A model generated the notes under the pieces. It saw nothing but the letters and a program-made list of their open reading frames with translations, did no database searches and was not told the DNA's origin. A stretch of DNA of 64,000 nt from Polytrichum commune. Its lineage: Eukaryota; Streptophyta; Polytrichopsida; Polytrichales; Polytrichaceae. Location of the stretch: contig OX485809.1 in assembly GCA_950295325.1 (NCBI GenBank), positions 26,984,144-27,048,143 of the forward strand, in the 5' to 3' direction. Made by a program: the position numbers and the translations under genes. This document shows, in pieces, positions 45,901 to 56,800 of the stretch; position 1 is the stretch's first letter, and each line of letters opens with the position of its first letter.

Positions 45901-48900
45901 CTGCGACCATGTTTCAAAAGAAACTTCTGTTGCAAAAGCCACATGTGTACACTTTGTAAAGAATTTGAATTCCTTGAATTCATCCAATTTATGTCTTCTT
46001 AATTTAAGTGAACAGCTTCGTTTTGTAGCTAAAGATAGTGGATGATATGAAACAGGGAGGACCAAATCTCAACTTAATACAAAGCATATTACACCAGCAG
46101 CAGAAAGCAGTCAAGTTAGCCAGGTCTCAGCATTGCCTTTAGCTGTAGGAATGGTTTATGAGATGTCCAACCAAGTAAACAAGGAAGACCCGAGCGTTTT
46201 CAAGAAAACCAATGATGTCAAAGAGGAAGCCACCAATTCAGCCTTCAACGTACAAAAACCGGATGTTCCCAGGGATGAGGAAGATACCAAGAAGATGGAG
46301 CAAGAAAACATGACAGCTTCCCTGCTGCGTGGGAGTAGACAACCATCCAGAGTGGAGAAGAGCACAACACCTGCATTAGCTGAGAAAACCCTTGTGGAGT
46401 CAGTCAACAAGGGTGCACCAGTGGTTCCACGAGAGGAAATCTATTCCCATATTGAAAGGGTCCCTATGCTCCCACATGTTGAGGCGGAGGTGGAGAGTGA
46501 GCCCGCCACCTTGTCCGAGGAGGCTGGAGTGGATGAGGCGTCCACAATTGAGGAGGCGCACAAGGATGCACCGTTGTCGGAAGCGAGCCCCGTCTTGGAG
46601 GAGAAGGCGGTCACGGAAGTGGAGGATGAGGACATGTCTAGTTCGCTTGAGAGGGAGGAGGCTGGGTTTGGAGAGGCCGCGGTGGAAGAGTGTGCGGTCG
46701 AGGAGGCAGCCCCTTTGGTTGAGGAGAAGGAATTCGGTGCACTGGAGGAAGAGGCTGCGGCTCCGGCAGAAGTGGAGAGTGAGCCTGCCACTGTGTCAGA
46801 GGAGGGTGGAGTGGATGAGGCGTCGACAATTGAGGAGGGTGGAGTGGATGTGGCTGCCACAATTGAGGAGTTGCATGAGGATGTACCGGTGTCGGAAGCG
46901 AGCCCCGTGTTGGAGGAGAAGGTGGTCACGGAAGTGGAGGATGAGGACATGTCTAGTTTGCATGAAAGCGAAGAGGCTGGGTTTGAAGAGGCCACGGTGG
47001 AAGAGTGTGCGGTCGAGGAGGCAGCCCCTTTGGTTGAGGAGAAGGAATTCGTTGCACCGGAGGAAGAGGCTGCGGCTTCGGCGGAAGTGGAGAGTGAGCC
47101 GGCCACCGTGTCAGAGGAGGGTGGAGTGGATGGGACGTCGACAATTGAGGAGGGTGGAGTGGATGTGGCTGCCACAATTGAGGAGTTGCATGAGGATGTA
47201 CCGGTGTCGGAAGCGAGCCCCGTGTTGGAGGAGAAGGCGGTCTCGGAAGAGGAGAATGAGGACATGTCTAGTTCACTTGAGAGGGAAGAGGCTGGGTTTG
47301 CAGAGGCCGCGGTGGAAGAGTGTGTGGTCAAGGAGGCAGCCCCTTTGGTTGAGGAGAAGGAATTCGTTGCAGCAGAGGAAGAGGCTGTGGCTTCGGCGGA
47401 CGTGGAGAGTGAGCCGGCCACCGTGTCAGAGGAGGGTGGAGTGGATGAGGCGTCCACAATTGAGGAGGCTGGAGTGGATGTGGCTGCCACAATTGAGGAG
47501 GTGGATGGGGATGCACGGTTTTCGGAAGCGAGCCCCGTGTTGGAGGAGAAGGCGGTCACGGAAGTGGAGGATGAGGACATGTCTAGTTCGCATGAAAGGG
47601 AAGAGGCTGGGTTTGAACAGGCTGGGTTTGAAGAGGCCGCGGTGGAAGAGTGTGCGGTCGAGGAGGCAGCCCCTTTGGTTGAGGAGAAGGAATTCGTTGC
47701 AGCAGAGGAAGAGGCTGCGGCTTCGGCGAACGTGGAGAGTGAGCCCGCCACCGTGTCAGAGGAGGGTGGAGTGGATGAGGCGTCCACAATTGAGGAGGCT
47801 GGAGTGGATGTGGCTGCCACAATTGAGGAGTTGCATGAGGATGTACCGGTGTCGGAAGCGAGCCCCGTGTTGGAGGAGAAGGCGGTTGGGGAAGTGGAGG
47901 ATGAGGACATGTCTAGTTCGCATGAAAGGGAGGAGGCTGGGTTTGAAGAGGCCGCGGTGGAAGAGTGTGCGGTCGAGGAGGCAGCCCCTTTGGTTGAGGA
48001 GAAGGAATTCGTTGCAGCAGAGGAAGAGGCTGCGGCTTCGGCGGACGTGGAGAGTGAGCCCGCCACCGTGTTAGAGGAGGGTGGAGTGGATGAGGCGTCC
48101 ACAATTGAGGAGGCTGGAGTGGATGTGGCTGCCACAATTGAGGAGGCTGGAGTGGATGTGGCTGCCACAATTGAGGAGTTGCATGAGGATGTACCGGTGT
48201 CGGAAGCGAGCCCCGTGTTGGAGGAGAAGGCGGTCACGGAAGTGGAGGATGAGGACATGTCTAGTTCGCATGAAAGGGAAGAGGCTGGGTTTGAAGAGGC
48301 CGCGGTGGAAGAGTGTGCGGTCGAGGAGGCAGCCCCTTTGGTTGAGGAGAAGGAATTCGTTGCAGCAGAGGAAGAGGCTGCGGCTTCGGCGAAAGTGGAG
48401 AGTGAGCCCGCCACCGTGTCAGAGGAGGGTGGAGTGGATGAGGCGTCCACAATTGAGGAGGGTGGAGTGGATGTGGCTGCCACAATTGAGGAGTTGCATG
48501 AGGATGTACCGGTGTCGGAAGCGAGCCCCGTGTTGGAGGAGAAGGCGGTCTCGGAAGAGGAGAATGAGGACATGTCTAGTTCACTTGAGAGGGAAGAGGC
48601 TGGGTTTGCAAAGGCCGCGGTGGAAGAGTGTGCGGTCGAGGAGGCAGCCCCTTTGGTTGAGGAGAAGGAATTCGTTGCAGCAGAGGAAGAGGCTGCGGCT
48701 TCAGCGGACGTGGAGAGTGAGCCGGCCACCGTGTCAGAGGAGGGTGGAGTGGATGAGGCGTCCACAATTGAGGAGGCTGGAGTGGATGTGGCTGCCACAA
48801 TTGAGGAGGTGCACGAGGATGCACCGTTGTCGGAAGCGAGCCCGGTCTTGGAGGAGAAGGCGGTTGGGGAAGTGGAGGATGAGGATATGTCTAGTTCGCT

Positions 48901-49725
48901 TGAGAGGGAGGAGGCTGGGTTTGAAGAGGCCGCGGTGGAAGAGTATGCGGTCGAGGAGGCAACCCCGTTGGTTGTGAAGGAATTCGTTGCACCGGAGGAA
49001 GAGGCTCCGGCTTCGGTGGAAGTAGTAGAAAGTGTGATGGAGGAGGTGAAGGCCATTGACGTTGAGGGGGAGGTGGAGAGTGAACCCGCCACCGTGTCGG
49101 AGGAGGCTGGAGTGGATGTGATGTCCACAACTGAGGAGGCGCTCGAGGATGCACCGTTGACAGAAGGGAGCCCTGTCTTGGAGGAGAAGGACAACACTTG
49201 TGTTGAGATTGATCATGAGAATGCGACCGTTGTCGAAAGCAGACAGATTCCTTCAGTTGTTGCTGTTGAAATTATAGAAGAACCTTCTGTAGCTACAACA
49301 GTGGAGAACATGGAAGTTTCGGGAGACCCGCACAGACCGAAGAAAGATGAGCAGGAAGAGACCAAGCTATCAAGTTAGCATTCAAACCTGTTCAAATTTA
49401 GAAAAATTTGTATTTGCATCACATAACATATAACCAAGCACCTATCTTGAAGACTTGTATCGTATAATATAATTGAACACACATCTTGTAGGAATGGAAA
49501 TATCAATATACCTGACATGGTATAGTTGTTGGTATGTAATCAGGAGAGGAAGAGCATGATAGTGAGGCCTTCAGCCAATTTGTGAGCAAAGACATACAGT
49601 TGGCAAGTGACAAAAGCAAAGACGTGAGGAGTGTGTTACAGTCATTAGAGAATAGTTCCGGCGTTTTTATCAGCGACCTGTTGTTGGAGGGCAGTGAAGA
49701 GGTGGACGCTGCTCCATCTGCCTGA
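42940..49725 (+). CDS. Acidic tandem-repeat protein, unknown function (4 exons)
   Basis: Exons 42940-43110, 45267-45669, 46056-49373 and 49544-49725. Phases are 0, 1 and 1, all agree, and the total is 4074 nt or about 1357 aa. ATG 42940 is the first in its frame and has a favourable context (A at -3, G at +4). The N-terminus is short and basic (MGKGGGKCASRERF). Exon 2 encodes a polar segment (ETVSESRRHLLSLSPADR). Exon 3 is dominated by eight repeats of 94-116 aa and a partial ninth, built on VESEPATVSEEGGVDEAST, VLEEKAVTEVEDEDMSSS and AAVEECAVEEAAPLVEEKEF. Each full unit has one Cys in VEEC, changed to Tyr in unit 8. Exon 4 ends FISDLLLEGSEEVDAAPSA. The protein is strongly acidic, lacks hydrophobic segments and is probably disordered. 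I recognise no family. The donor at 49374 (GTTAGC) is weak; if it is not used, the protein ends one codon later at the TAG at 49376-49378. Confidence 0.8.
43166..44300. repeat. Intronic tandem array, 4 x about 315 bp
   Basis: In intron 1 (43111-45266) of the acidic-repeat gene, anchors reading TGCTTCACCAAGTCTTTCAA recur at 43205, 43521, 43821 and 44150, spacing 316, 300 and 329 bp. Other shared landmarks are GAGTATAATTCTCACCAATG, TTCATTGTGCCA, a TTTCTCATGTGTGCTGA motif and GAAAGAATGACT. Non-coding and diverged. Confidence 0.85.
44437..44955. mobile_element. Harbinger-type MITE in intron 1 (tentative limits)
   Basis: Left GTACTTTACACTAGAGCTTG then AGGGCCGCGTGACC; the inverse of the right end is GGGCCACTTTACACTATAGC then AAGGGCCGTGACC. 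These resemble the terminal repeats of the Tourist-like MITE at 25840-26372 (GGGCCGCTTTACACTTAGAG). A second internal copy of the left motif is at 44519. The target duplication is unclear, so the limits are approximate. Confidence 0.5.
46490..49072 (+). repeat. Coding tandem repeat, 8 units of about 315 bp
   Basis: GTGGAGAGTGAGCC marks unit starts at 46490, 46772, 47087, 47402, 47732, 48047, 48395 and 48710, with a partial ninth at 49073. Unit lengths are 282, 315, 315, 330, 315, 348, 315 and 363 bp, all multiples of 3. Length differences come from gain or loss of an 11-codon sub-block (AGVDVAATIEE or GGVDVAATIEE), a 5-codon duplication (AGFEQ) in unit 4, and an extended end in unit 8. The inner units are nearly identical, pointing to recent expansion or gene conversion. 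Confidence 0.95.
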
Positions 49726-52700
49726 GGAACCTAATGTTGATGTTGTTGTTTGCAAGCATGAGTTTTCCAACATGAGTTACATGTGGCTTAGTTGAGAACA
49801 AAATTGATGGCTTTAGATCATATGTAGGAGAGTGAGGGATGGAGCTTCTTCACGTCCAAAAGTGTTCGCAACTATTTCTGTCAAAAAGCATTTTCACTGT
49901 GAATGTATGTAACCCATGTTATATTGTTTCTAAGTTGCCTTCTATAAGCAAGTGAGAGCGATTTGTAATTTAGTGGGCGTACCTTATGTAGTCACTAGTT
50001 AATACCAATTGCATGATGAACACATTTCGAGATGAAGTACCCATACATTGATGCTTGGTGAAACATACCAAAGTAGGAGAGGATGATCACCCATTCATGT
50101 CAGGACCAGATGAGCACCGATATCCCTTTTTTAAATAAAAACAATTTATGGTCACTAGTCTTATGTGCTAGCTAGTTTCGGGTTATAGTTTATATTTGAG
50201 CACTAAAGTGGTTAGATTTCGATATAGTGTATATTGGAAGTGATCATACAACTTCTAAGCATAGTTGCTCAACCCCGAGCACATGTCCACCTTCATCTAT
50301 GAAACTTGTTGCCGTTAGTTAAACAAGGGGTGTAATCACTTTGACACCACTTAGACTAATTGAGAAAGGATTTAAGTCTTAGTTTGTATCCACTTTCAGA
50401 ATATTTTTACACATCCAATAGGTATTTCGTAGGGGAAGTTTAAATACAAGACATGTTTGTTTGAATGTGGTGGACTATTCTTTTACACATTGTTTGATAT
50501 CAAAGTGGCACACAAATTTTCCATTCCAAGTATTTGTAAACCTCTAAATTGGACCATCAAGTCAATAATAGCCTTTATCTCATGGAGGCTCCCATACTAT
50601 GCCACTCTAGGATACCACCATGTATTTTTAGTCCTATAATGTTGTGCACCTCTCCTTGAGGAGTGACCGCAACACTATGGGCACAAAGGGGATCCCAGAG
50701 GGACACTTGGGATTTGTGATGCCATAGGTGAGAGGACTTAAGTGATCTTGGGTGATGAGGGCCCCAAACATTGAAAACGTCTCCCATCCACAGAGATTAG
50801 AGTCACAAGGGTAAGGCCATGAGTGTTGGGTAGCTTATGGCGTCTAGATTTTACAATGCTTAAAAAATCTACAATCGAAGGTGTGAGCTAAGAGATATGG
50901 CAATTTGAGTGCCTAGGGACATCGCTCAGCACTCCAAGGGGCATTGTGGTGGGACAACAACAACCTAGGAGTAGAGCGCAAGATTGTCGTTATTAAAAAA
51001 CTATAATTATCACAGTGCTTGCTTGAATGGGGCAAGTGAGGAATCTACCAGCATCTACGCAAAAAATCGATGTTCATAAATTGGTTTCTCGATAGCATTG
51101 GAAATTGGACAATAAAGTTATGGAAGTTTGGAGCAATTGGGAGCTTTAGCCCCAACGGCTAAGGAAAAACGTCCACGTGGCCCTAACTCGTAGGAAAAAA
51201 ATAAAAGGTTATTTGACAATGGAGTAAGGCCCTGCCCAAAGTCCTAAAGGCTTATATGGGGAGGCGGCATTGTCGATTAACCCAACCCGCTGCAAAACAA
51301 CACAACCTCCTTGAGAGTTGGCCCAACATGGTGGCATAGTTGCCAAGTATGTTTCGAATTGTTCTAATGCTACTCCGGCAATACAATAATCAACTCAAGA
51401 TTGGATGTCCATACCTAATCATTGGCTACCTATTGAGGGAAAAATACCTATTCGATGAAGGATTCAGCAGTGTCGAAGGATGAAGCAGTCTGGAGTCAGA
51501 TCAGGTCAGGACATGAAAGAAAGTTGCTCTTAGCCCAATACAATGAGCTCAAGTTCTTATTTTTTGTAGCTTAACCCCTCAGTGCCGGAGGGTTTTAAGC
51601 TAAAAATAAGAATGTCATAAAGTGAGGGTTAATTCATACAATGAAGGAAATTTGCACAAAGAAAGTTTTGATGAAAAGATCAAAGAACACTTGAATTATT
51701 CATCCAAGTTTTTCACAATGTTTTAGTATTCAAAAGGAATTTCTGTTTAGAAATCCATACATATACAAATTACATTAGTTTCACTTGATTATTTGTGCAT
51801 GTGCACATCATGATGCACATGTATCATGCCCTTTAAGAGATGCTATCTTTAAGGAAACTATATAACGTTGAAACTTATTTTAACCACCACAAATTGTTTT
51901 TACCAAAACCAATCCCAACTTGATTGTAATTAAGGCACCCTATAGATTTCCAATGAGGTTTTGATCGGAAATAGGTGGCTCTACTCTATATATCCAAAGG
52001 TACTCACATACAAGTTTAATTAATGTATTAGTTAATTTATGTTTAGTTCAATCGGGCATTGGTTCTCTTCTAGTATATTGATTTGATTCATATTTGAATG
52101 TTACAGCCATAGCATGAGGTTCTTTGCAAAAGCACTCCCTTTACATGTGGCAGAAGCATCCTGAAGTAATATACCAACCCTAGGCTATTCAACTAAAGCA
52201 CTTAGATGTTGTAGTACCTTTCCCACTTTGGCACTAATTAAATTATTTTAAGGAAAACCGAAGTTTTTGGAGATGGTATTTTAAATATCTCAATAATTAG
52301 TATGGGGAAAAAAACAAATTTCCCTTTAAATCCGGGATTGTAGACACTAAAAATAGACAATATACTCATAACTTGCCTATAAATATCCGAAGTGGTAAAG
52401 GTACTATAGTATGAGCCACTTTTGAGCTTTCTTGACCTCCATGTTGGAGGCTTGAGACAACTAGAAGTTATTCTGGAGCTCAAGAGAAGTAGGAATCACC
52501 TTTTGTCTCAGGTAAATTACTCAACAATTTGAGACATGAAAGGATCACCCATGAAACTTAATTAGTGAGGCTGACTGGTAGATGTCTTGATCAAATAAAC
52601 TGTAAGGTAACCTTTGCAAAGTACACCTACCTTCTTGTGTGTTAAATAGTAAGATAATAACATTCACAAACAGGAAGACACTTGCTTTGAAGCACCTGCG

Positions 52701-53805
52701 ATGTGATCCACACAGGTAAAATCCTGGAGGTGCCTCAAAACATTACGTGAGGTCATCTATTCAAAATATAGCTACAGTTCACAGTTGCAGCAGCTAGGAC
52801 AAAGTTAAAAGATTGTTAAAAGGGTTAGAAAGTGATGTTCAGAATATAATCTTGCCTGATAAACAGAAGTCTCATAATAGTTTTCCTCCTACACTTGACT
52901 TCTGTATAGAAGTAGAGATATGTAAGTCAAACCAAGTACATTGTCGATCATTAGACAGTTTGTGCTATATTTTGCTTTTTTTCATTATGCTCAATATGAT
53001 TATCCATCAACTCAATGGGACTAGAGGTCACCTATGAATTTTCATCAGTTGTTTTGCATCCAATATCAATAATTTCTTTCCAGTTGTGGTGTATGCTTGG
53101 AAGTGGTGCTTGAATTTGAGCAAAGAGCAAGCTAATTCAGTCCATTAAGGGCCAAACTCAGTTTAGCACCTCTTTACATTCCAAAATGAGTTTGACCTCA
53201 ATGGACCAATATGCAATGTTCTTCATTAAAACCTCCACACTCCCTCCAAGCATGCACCACAAACTGTCTGAACATGGAAGGTATTGTGTGTGAAACACCC
53301 CACTCCCAACTAAAAGTCATGTTTAGTTAGAGGTTAACTCTATTAAAGACACAAATTGCAAGACAATTGGAAGATGAGGATACAGATATTTAACTCAATG
53401 GCTTGCCAAAGGGACTCACTGTGCACATAATCAAAGAGTATTGAACTGATCTATCTCTACCTCAAATGCCACAAGAGAAGAATAAAATTTATGCAATGTA
53501 TTCATAAGGCACATCCTCGTAACACACCCAGTGATGCCGCAAGCAGTAACGATCTCCTAAATACTGGATGAAATGAAGCACAAAGAAGATTTCAACCAAA
53601 GTATAATATAAGACTTTGTTTATACACAAGACAGTAAAATATTTACCATGCACACTTTGTGATGGTACAAGGAGAGCTGAACAACACCTCATCCGTTTCG
53701 AGAGACTGGTCATACTCCCTGGCCTTGCAGCGAAAAAAAGACCTAAGTTATGCTACATGGATGTTCTGACCCAAGTTAGTGACAAAGCCTGCACTGTTTG
53801 GCCCT
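49726..53805. other. Intergenic region between two convergent genes
   Basis: About 4 kb with no supported coding exon. The left side holds the 3' end of the acidic-repeat gene and the right side that of the minus-strand LHC-like gene. Frames are short and without domains. Repeat status of 50640-51600 is unknown. Confidence 0.5.
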
Positions 53806-56800
53806 TCATTTCTTGGGGGGCACGTCAAGGTCAGACACATATGGCTCCCGTCCCACCTGCACAGAACATATTCTTGTAAGTACTATGTAGTCAACACTTA
53901 ACCCCTAAAAGCCTTTAGTTCTAGCTTGAATCAAAGATGAAATATACATTATGAATTAGAGTCATTTGGGGTACAAGAGAAAGTTGTAAATCATGATCTT
54001 TTCACTACCTCCATGTGGTTGGAATAAGGATCATTGTTCTTGATCCCCACCACATCATTTTACAAGTACTTTTCGTCATAAATGACTACAATTTCCAGAT
54101 AAAGTAAATCCCTTGATCTTTGATAGGATTGGCAAAAAGTATGAGTTTCATAACTTGGTGGGAGAAGCCAAATAAAACTGTGCCACTAATCTTATTACTT
54201 TCCTCAAATAATAGAAAATTGAAGGCTTCCTACCACTTCAAGATCCATAAAGATGTGTTAAACTATGATTCTAATTGGTTGCTGGAGATGGTATTCAACT
54301 TTATTGGTTCAAAGTGTAAGAAAAACATAACTAGGAAACAGGCAAAGAATAATAATAATATAAATATAAATAATAAATCCTCAAGAAAAATATATATTTG
54401 CAAAATGCTCACAACCACTTTTTGACTACTTAGGCATTTAGAGGATATCAGAACCAAGAGAACGAAAAGACAAAAAAGTAAAAATAAGGAGGGATGAAAA
54501 TCCAGAGCTGAAGAAGTTACCTACTCAATCAAACTGACGTAATAAATTGAGAATTGCCTCAAACACTCTAAAAGTGGGTGCACCAAAAGGGCGTCCCAAT
54601 ATTAGGGAGAAGACCAGTGGATATACTGATAAAATTGATATTTACTAAAAGTTTGATCAGATTGACCATTTGAGAAAGAAGAATGTTTCAAAGTGCACAC
54701 TTCAACTACTCCATATTTATCAGTATCGAAAATGCCGGCATTCTTATTCCGCTGATCATGGCACATTTAGGATGAGAACGTTCATCAAAGCCATTCACCT
54801 CCAACCCTGCACTAAATTGTGTGATTTCAAGATCTAGATTTTATGAGGGACCACTATATGTGCAATTCAACGCAAGGGGGAGGTTAGAATAGACTTGATT
54901 ATCCACGAACCTGTTGCAATGTACCTCAACAAACTAGAAATCCACTGACCGGATGCTAGATATAGGTAATGCAAAGCATCCTCACTACTGCAAGTGCGGA
55001 GAGTCACTCCCTTGTAGAGATATGAAGCATTTGAGATGAAGGGGTAATTTTTGAGGGGCTATGAAGTAATGCATATTCATGGGATATTCCACACATGTGT
55101 TGCATATTTTTGGAGATATACCTCGTCTATTCTCCAAATGAATATCCAACACCCTAATTGTTTTACAACTATTATGATGTTCACTTGAAGTATTAAATAG
55201 GACCCTATCATTTCTTGCACCTAAAATTCTAATGAGAGGGAGCGACCCCCCCCCCCCCCCCTCCAAGACTGCCAGCTCAATAATCCAGAAGAAACATACC
55301 TGTCCAGTTGGTCGTTCAACGACACCACCACGGGTGTATGTTGTAAGAGGGTCAATATTCCTCGCATCATAAGTTTTTAGAGGGTTACGGGGTAGTCCGT
55401 CGCCTTCATTGGGAGGTGCCTTAGTGGTGTCAGGGGGGTTGTTAATGACAACATAACCACCAAGGAGTCCACCTACCAGTAGGAACAAAAACCCTGCCAG
55501 CAATGGTCCCCGAACAGCAAGAGGGTCTAAACCGAGCTGCCCAAGGACACCCTTTCCTGTTACAACCTCCATTACTACTGCTGCCTGCCACATAACAAGA
55601 AAAAATTACAACAAAAAGTGTCCCAGTTCAAGATTATGGCCAACACAACGAGTCAATGTTGAAGAAATGGAGACCTCAGTTTTTAAGTCCAATCTGTGGA
55701 TTGGTGTTTCCCAACCAGCTTACACCACTTTCACTTCTACCTAGCTGAACTGTCACCAGGTTACATGCAAATTCTCCACAGTAGATGGAACCTTGTTGTG
55801 AAGAACTTTGCCACAAATGGGCTGTATGACTTGGTGACAATTTTTTTAACCATGAGAACTTTTAACCCTTCTGTATATAGAGGAAGAATGTCCTTAACAC
55901 AGGAAGGCTGGGAGGCCCAAAACTATGGTATCAATTGAGATTCCGTGGAAGGAATCTTGAATCAGATGAATGAAAGCATGCATTGATAGAATTCCACAAG
56001 TTTAGAGACATCACACAACTAACTAAATAGACATAAAGTCAATCATGCCACCCATTAAAGAATCAAAACAGAAACTATATACCACACAAGTCTGCATGTA
56101 AGTTGTCACAAATCAATCTCAGACTTGCTTTTAACAACTTACAAACTGCAAGGCTTGACAGCCCTTGAATAAGCCCAAGGAAAAAGTGGAAGATAAATTA
56201 CATACCGCAAAGCCAACCATTGCAAGGCGACCAACTTGAAGCTCTTGGAATCTTCCAAAGCCAAAAAATGATCCTTTACCCCCAAGACCGTACCCGCTAC
56301 CTTCATTATTTCCTTCACTGTCTGGATCTTGCACAGCCCGAACTATAGACAACAAAAATTCATATGAGACCAAGTTATTCAACACTTGCATTTGTCTTTT
56401 GAGCAGATTTCAAAACTCAGTGACTCAAAATTGAACATGATATAAACAGCTCCTAGACTTTTGATATGGTACCAACATCATTAAGCATTAGCTTATGTGT
56501 AGCAGATGACAATAAACTCAATTCTGATCCAAGCATAATATCTGTCTATGATAAAAAAAATTGTTTTTTTGTTTTCAAAACAGGTGCTGTAGAGAATCAT
56601 GTGATAATCTGCACATCTTGATGCTACATTCTAGTAGTTACGTTGCAGGCATGAAAATTTCGAAGAGAATACATGAGATCGTTGACTTCAAAAACTTGTT
56701 GCATTATCAAAAAGGTGTGTGTGAAAACGAAGTGCCCATTAGGTTGCAAACAATACAATTCAGTGACCTTGACAGAGATGTCGGTGCAGTTGGGAGAGTT

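Noticed and set aside
46392-48977. Arg/Trp-rich plus-strand frames (560 and 298 codons)
   Set aside because: Frame-shifted readings of the same repeat. The true frame is fixed by splice phases on both sides and by all unit lengths being multiples of three.
46441-49197. 918-codon antisense frame, Ser/Thr/Ala-rich
   Set aside because: It mirrors the GAG-rich coding repeat unit by unit, has no splice or start context of its own, and its composition is what the antisense of the acidic repeat predicts.
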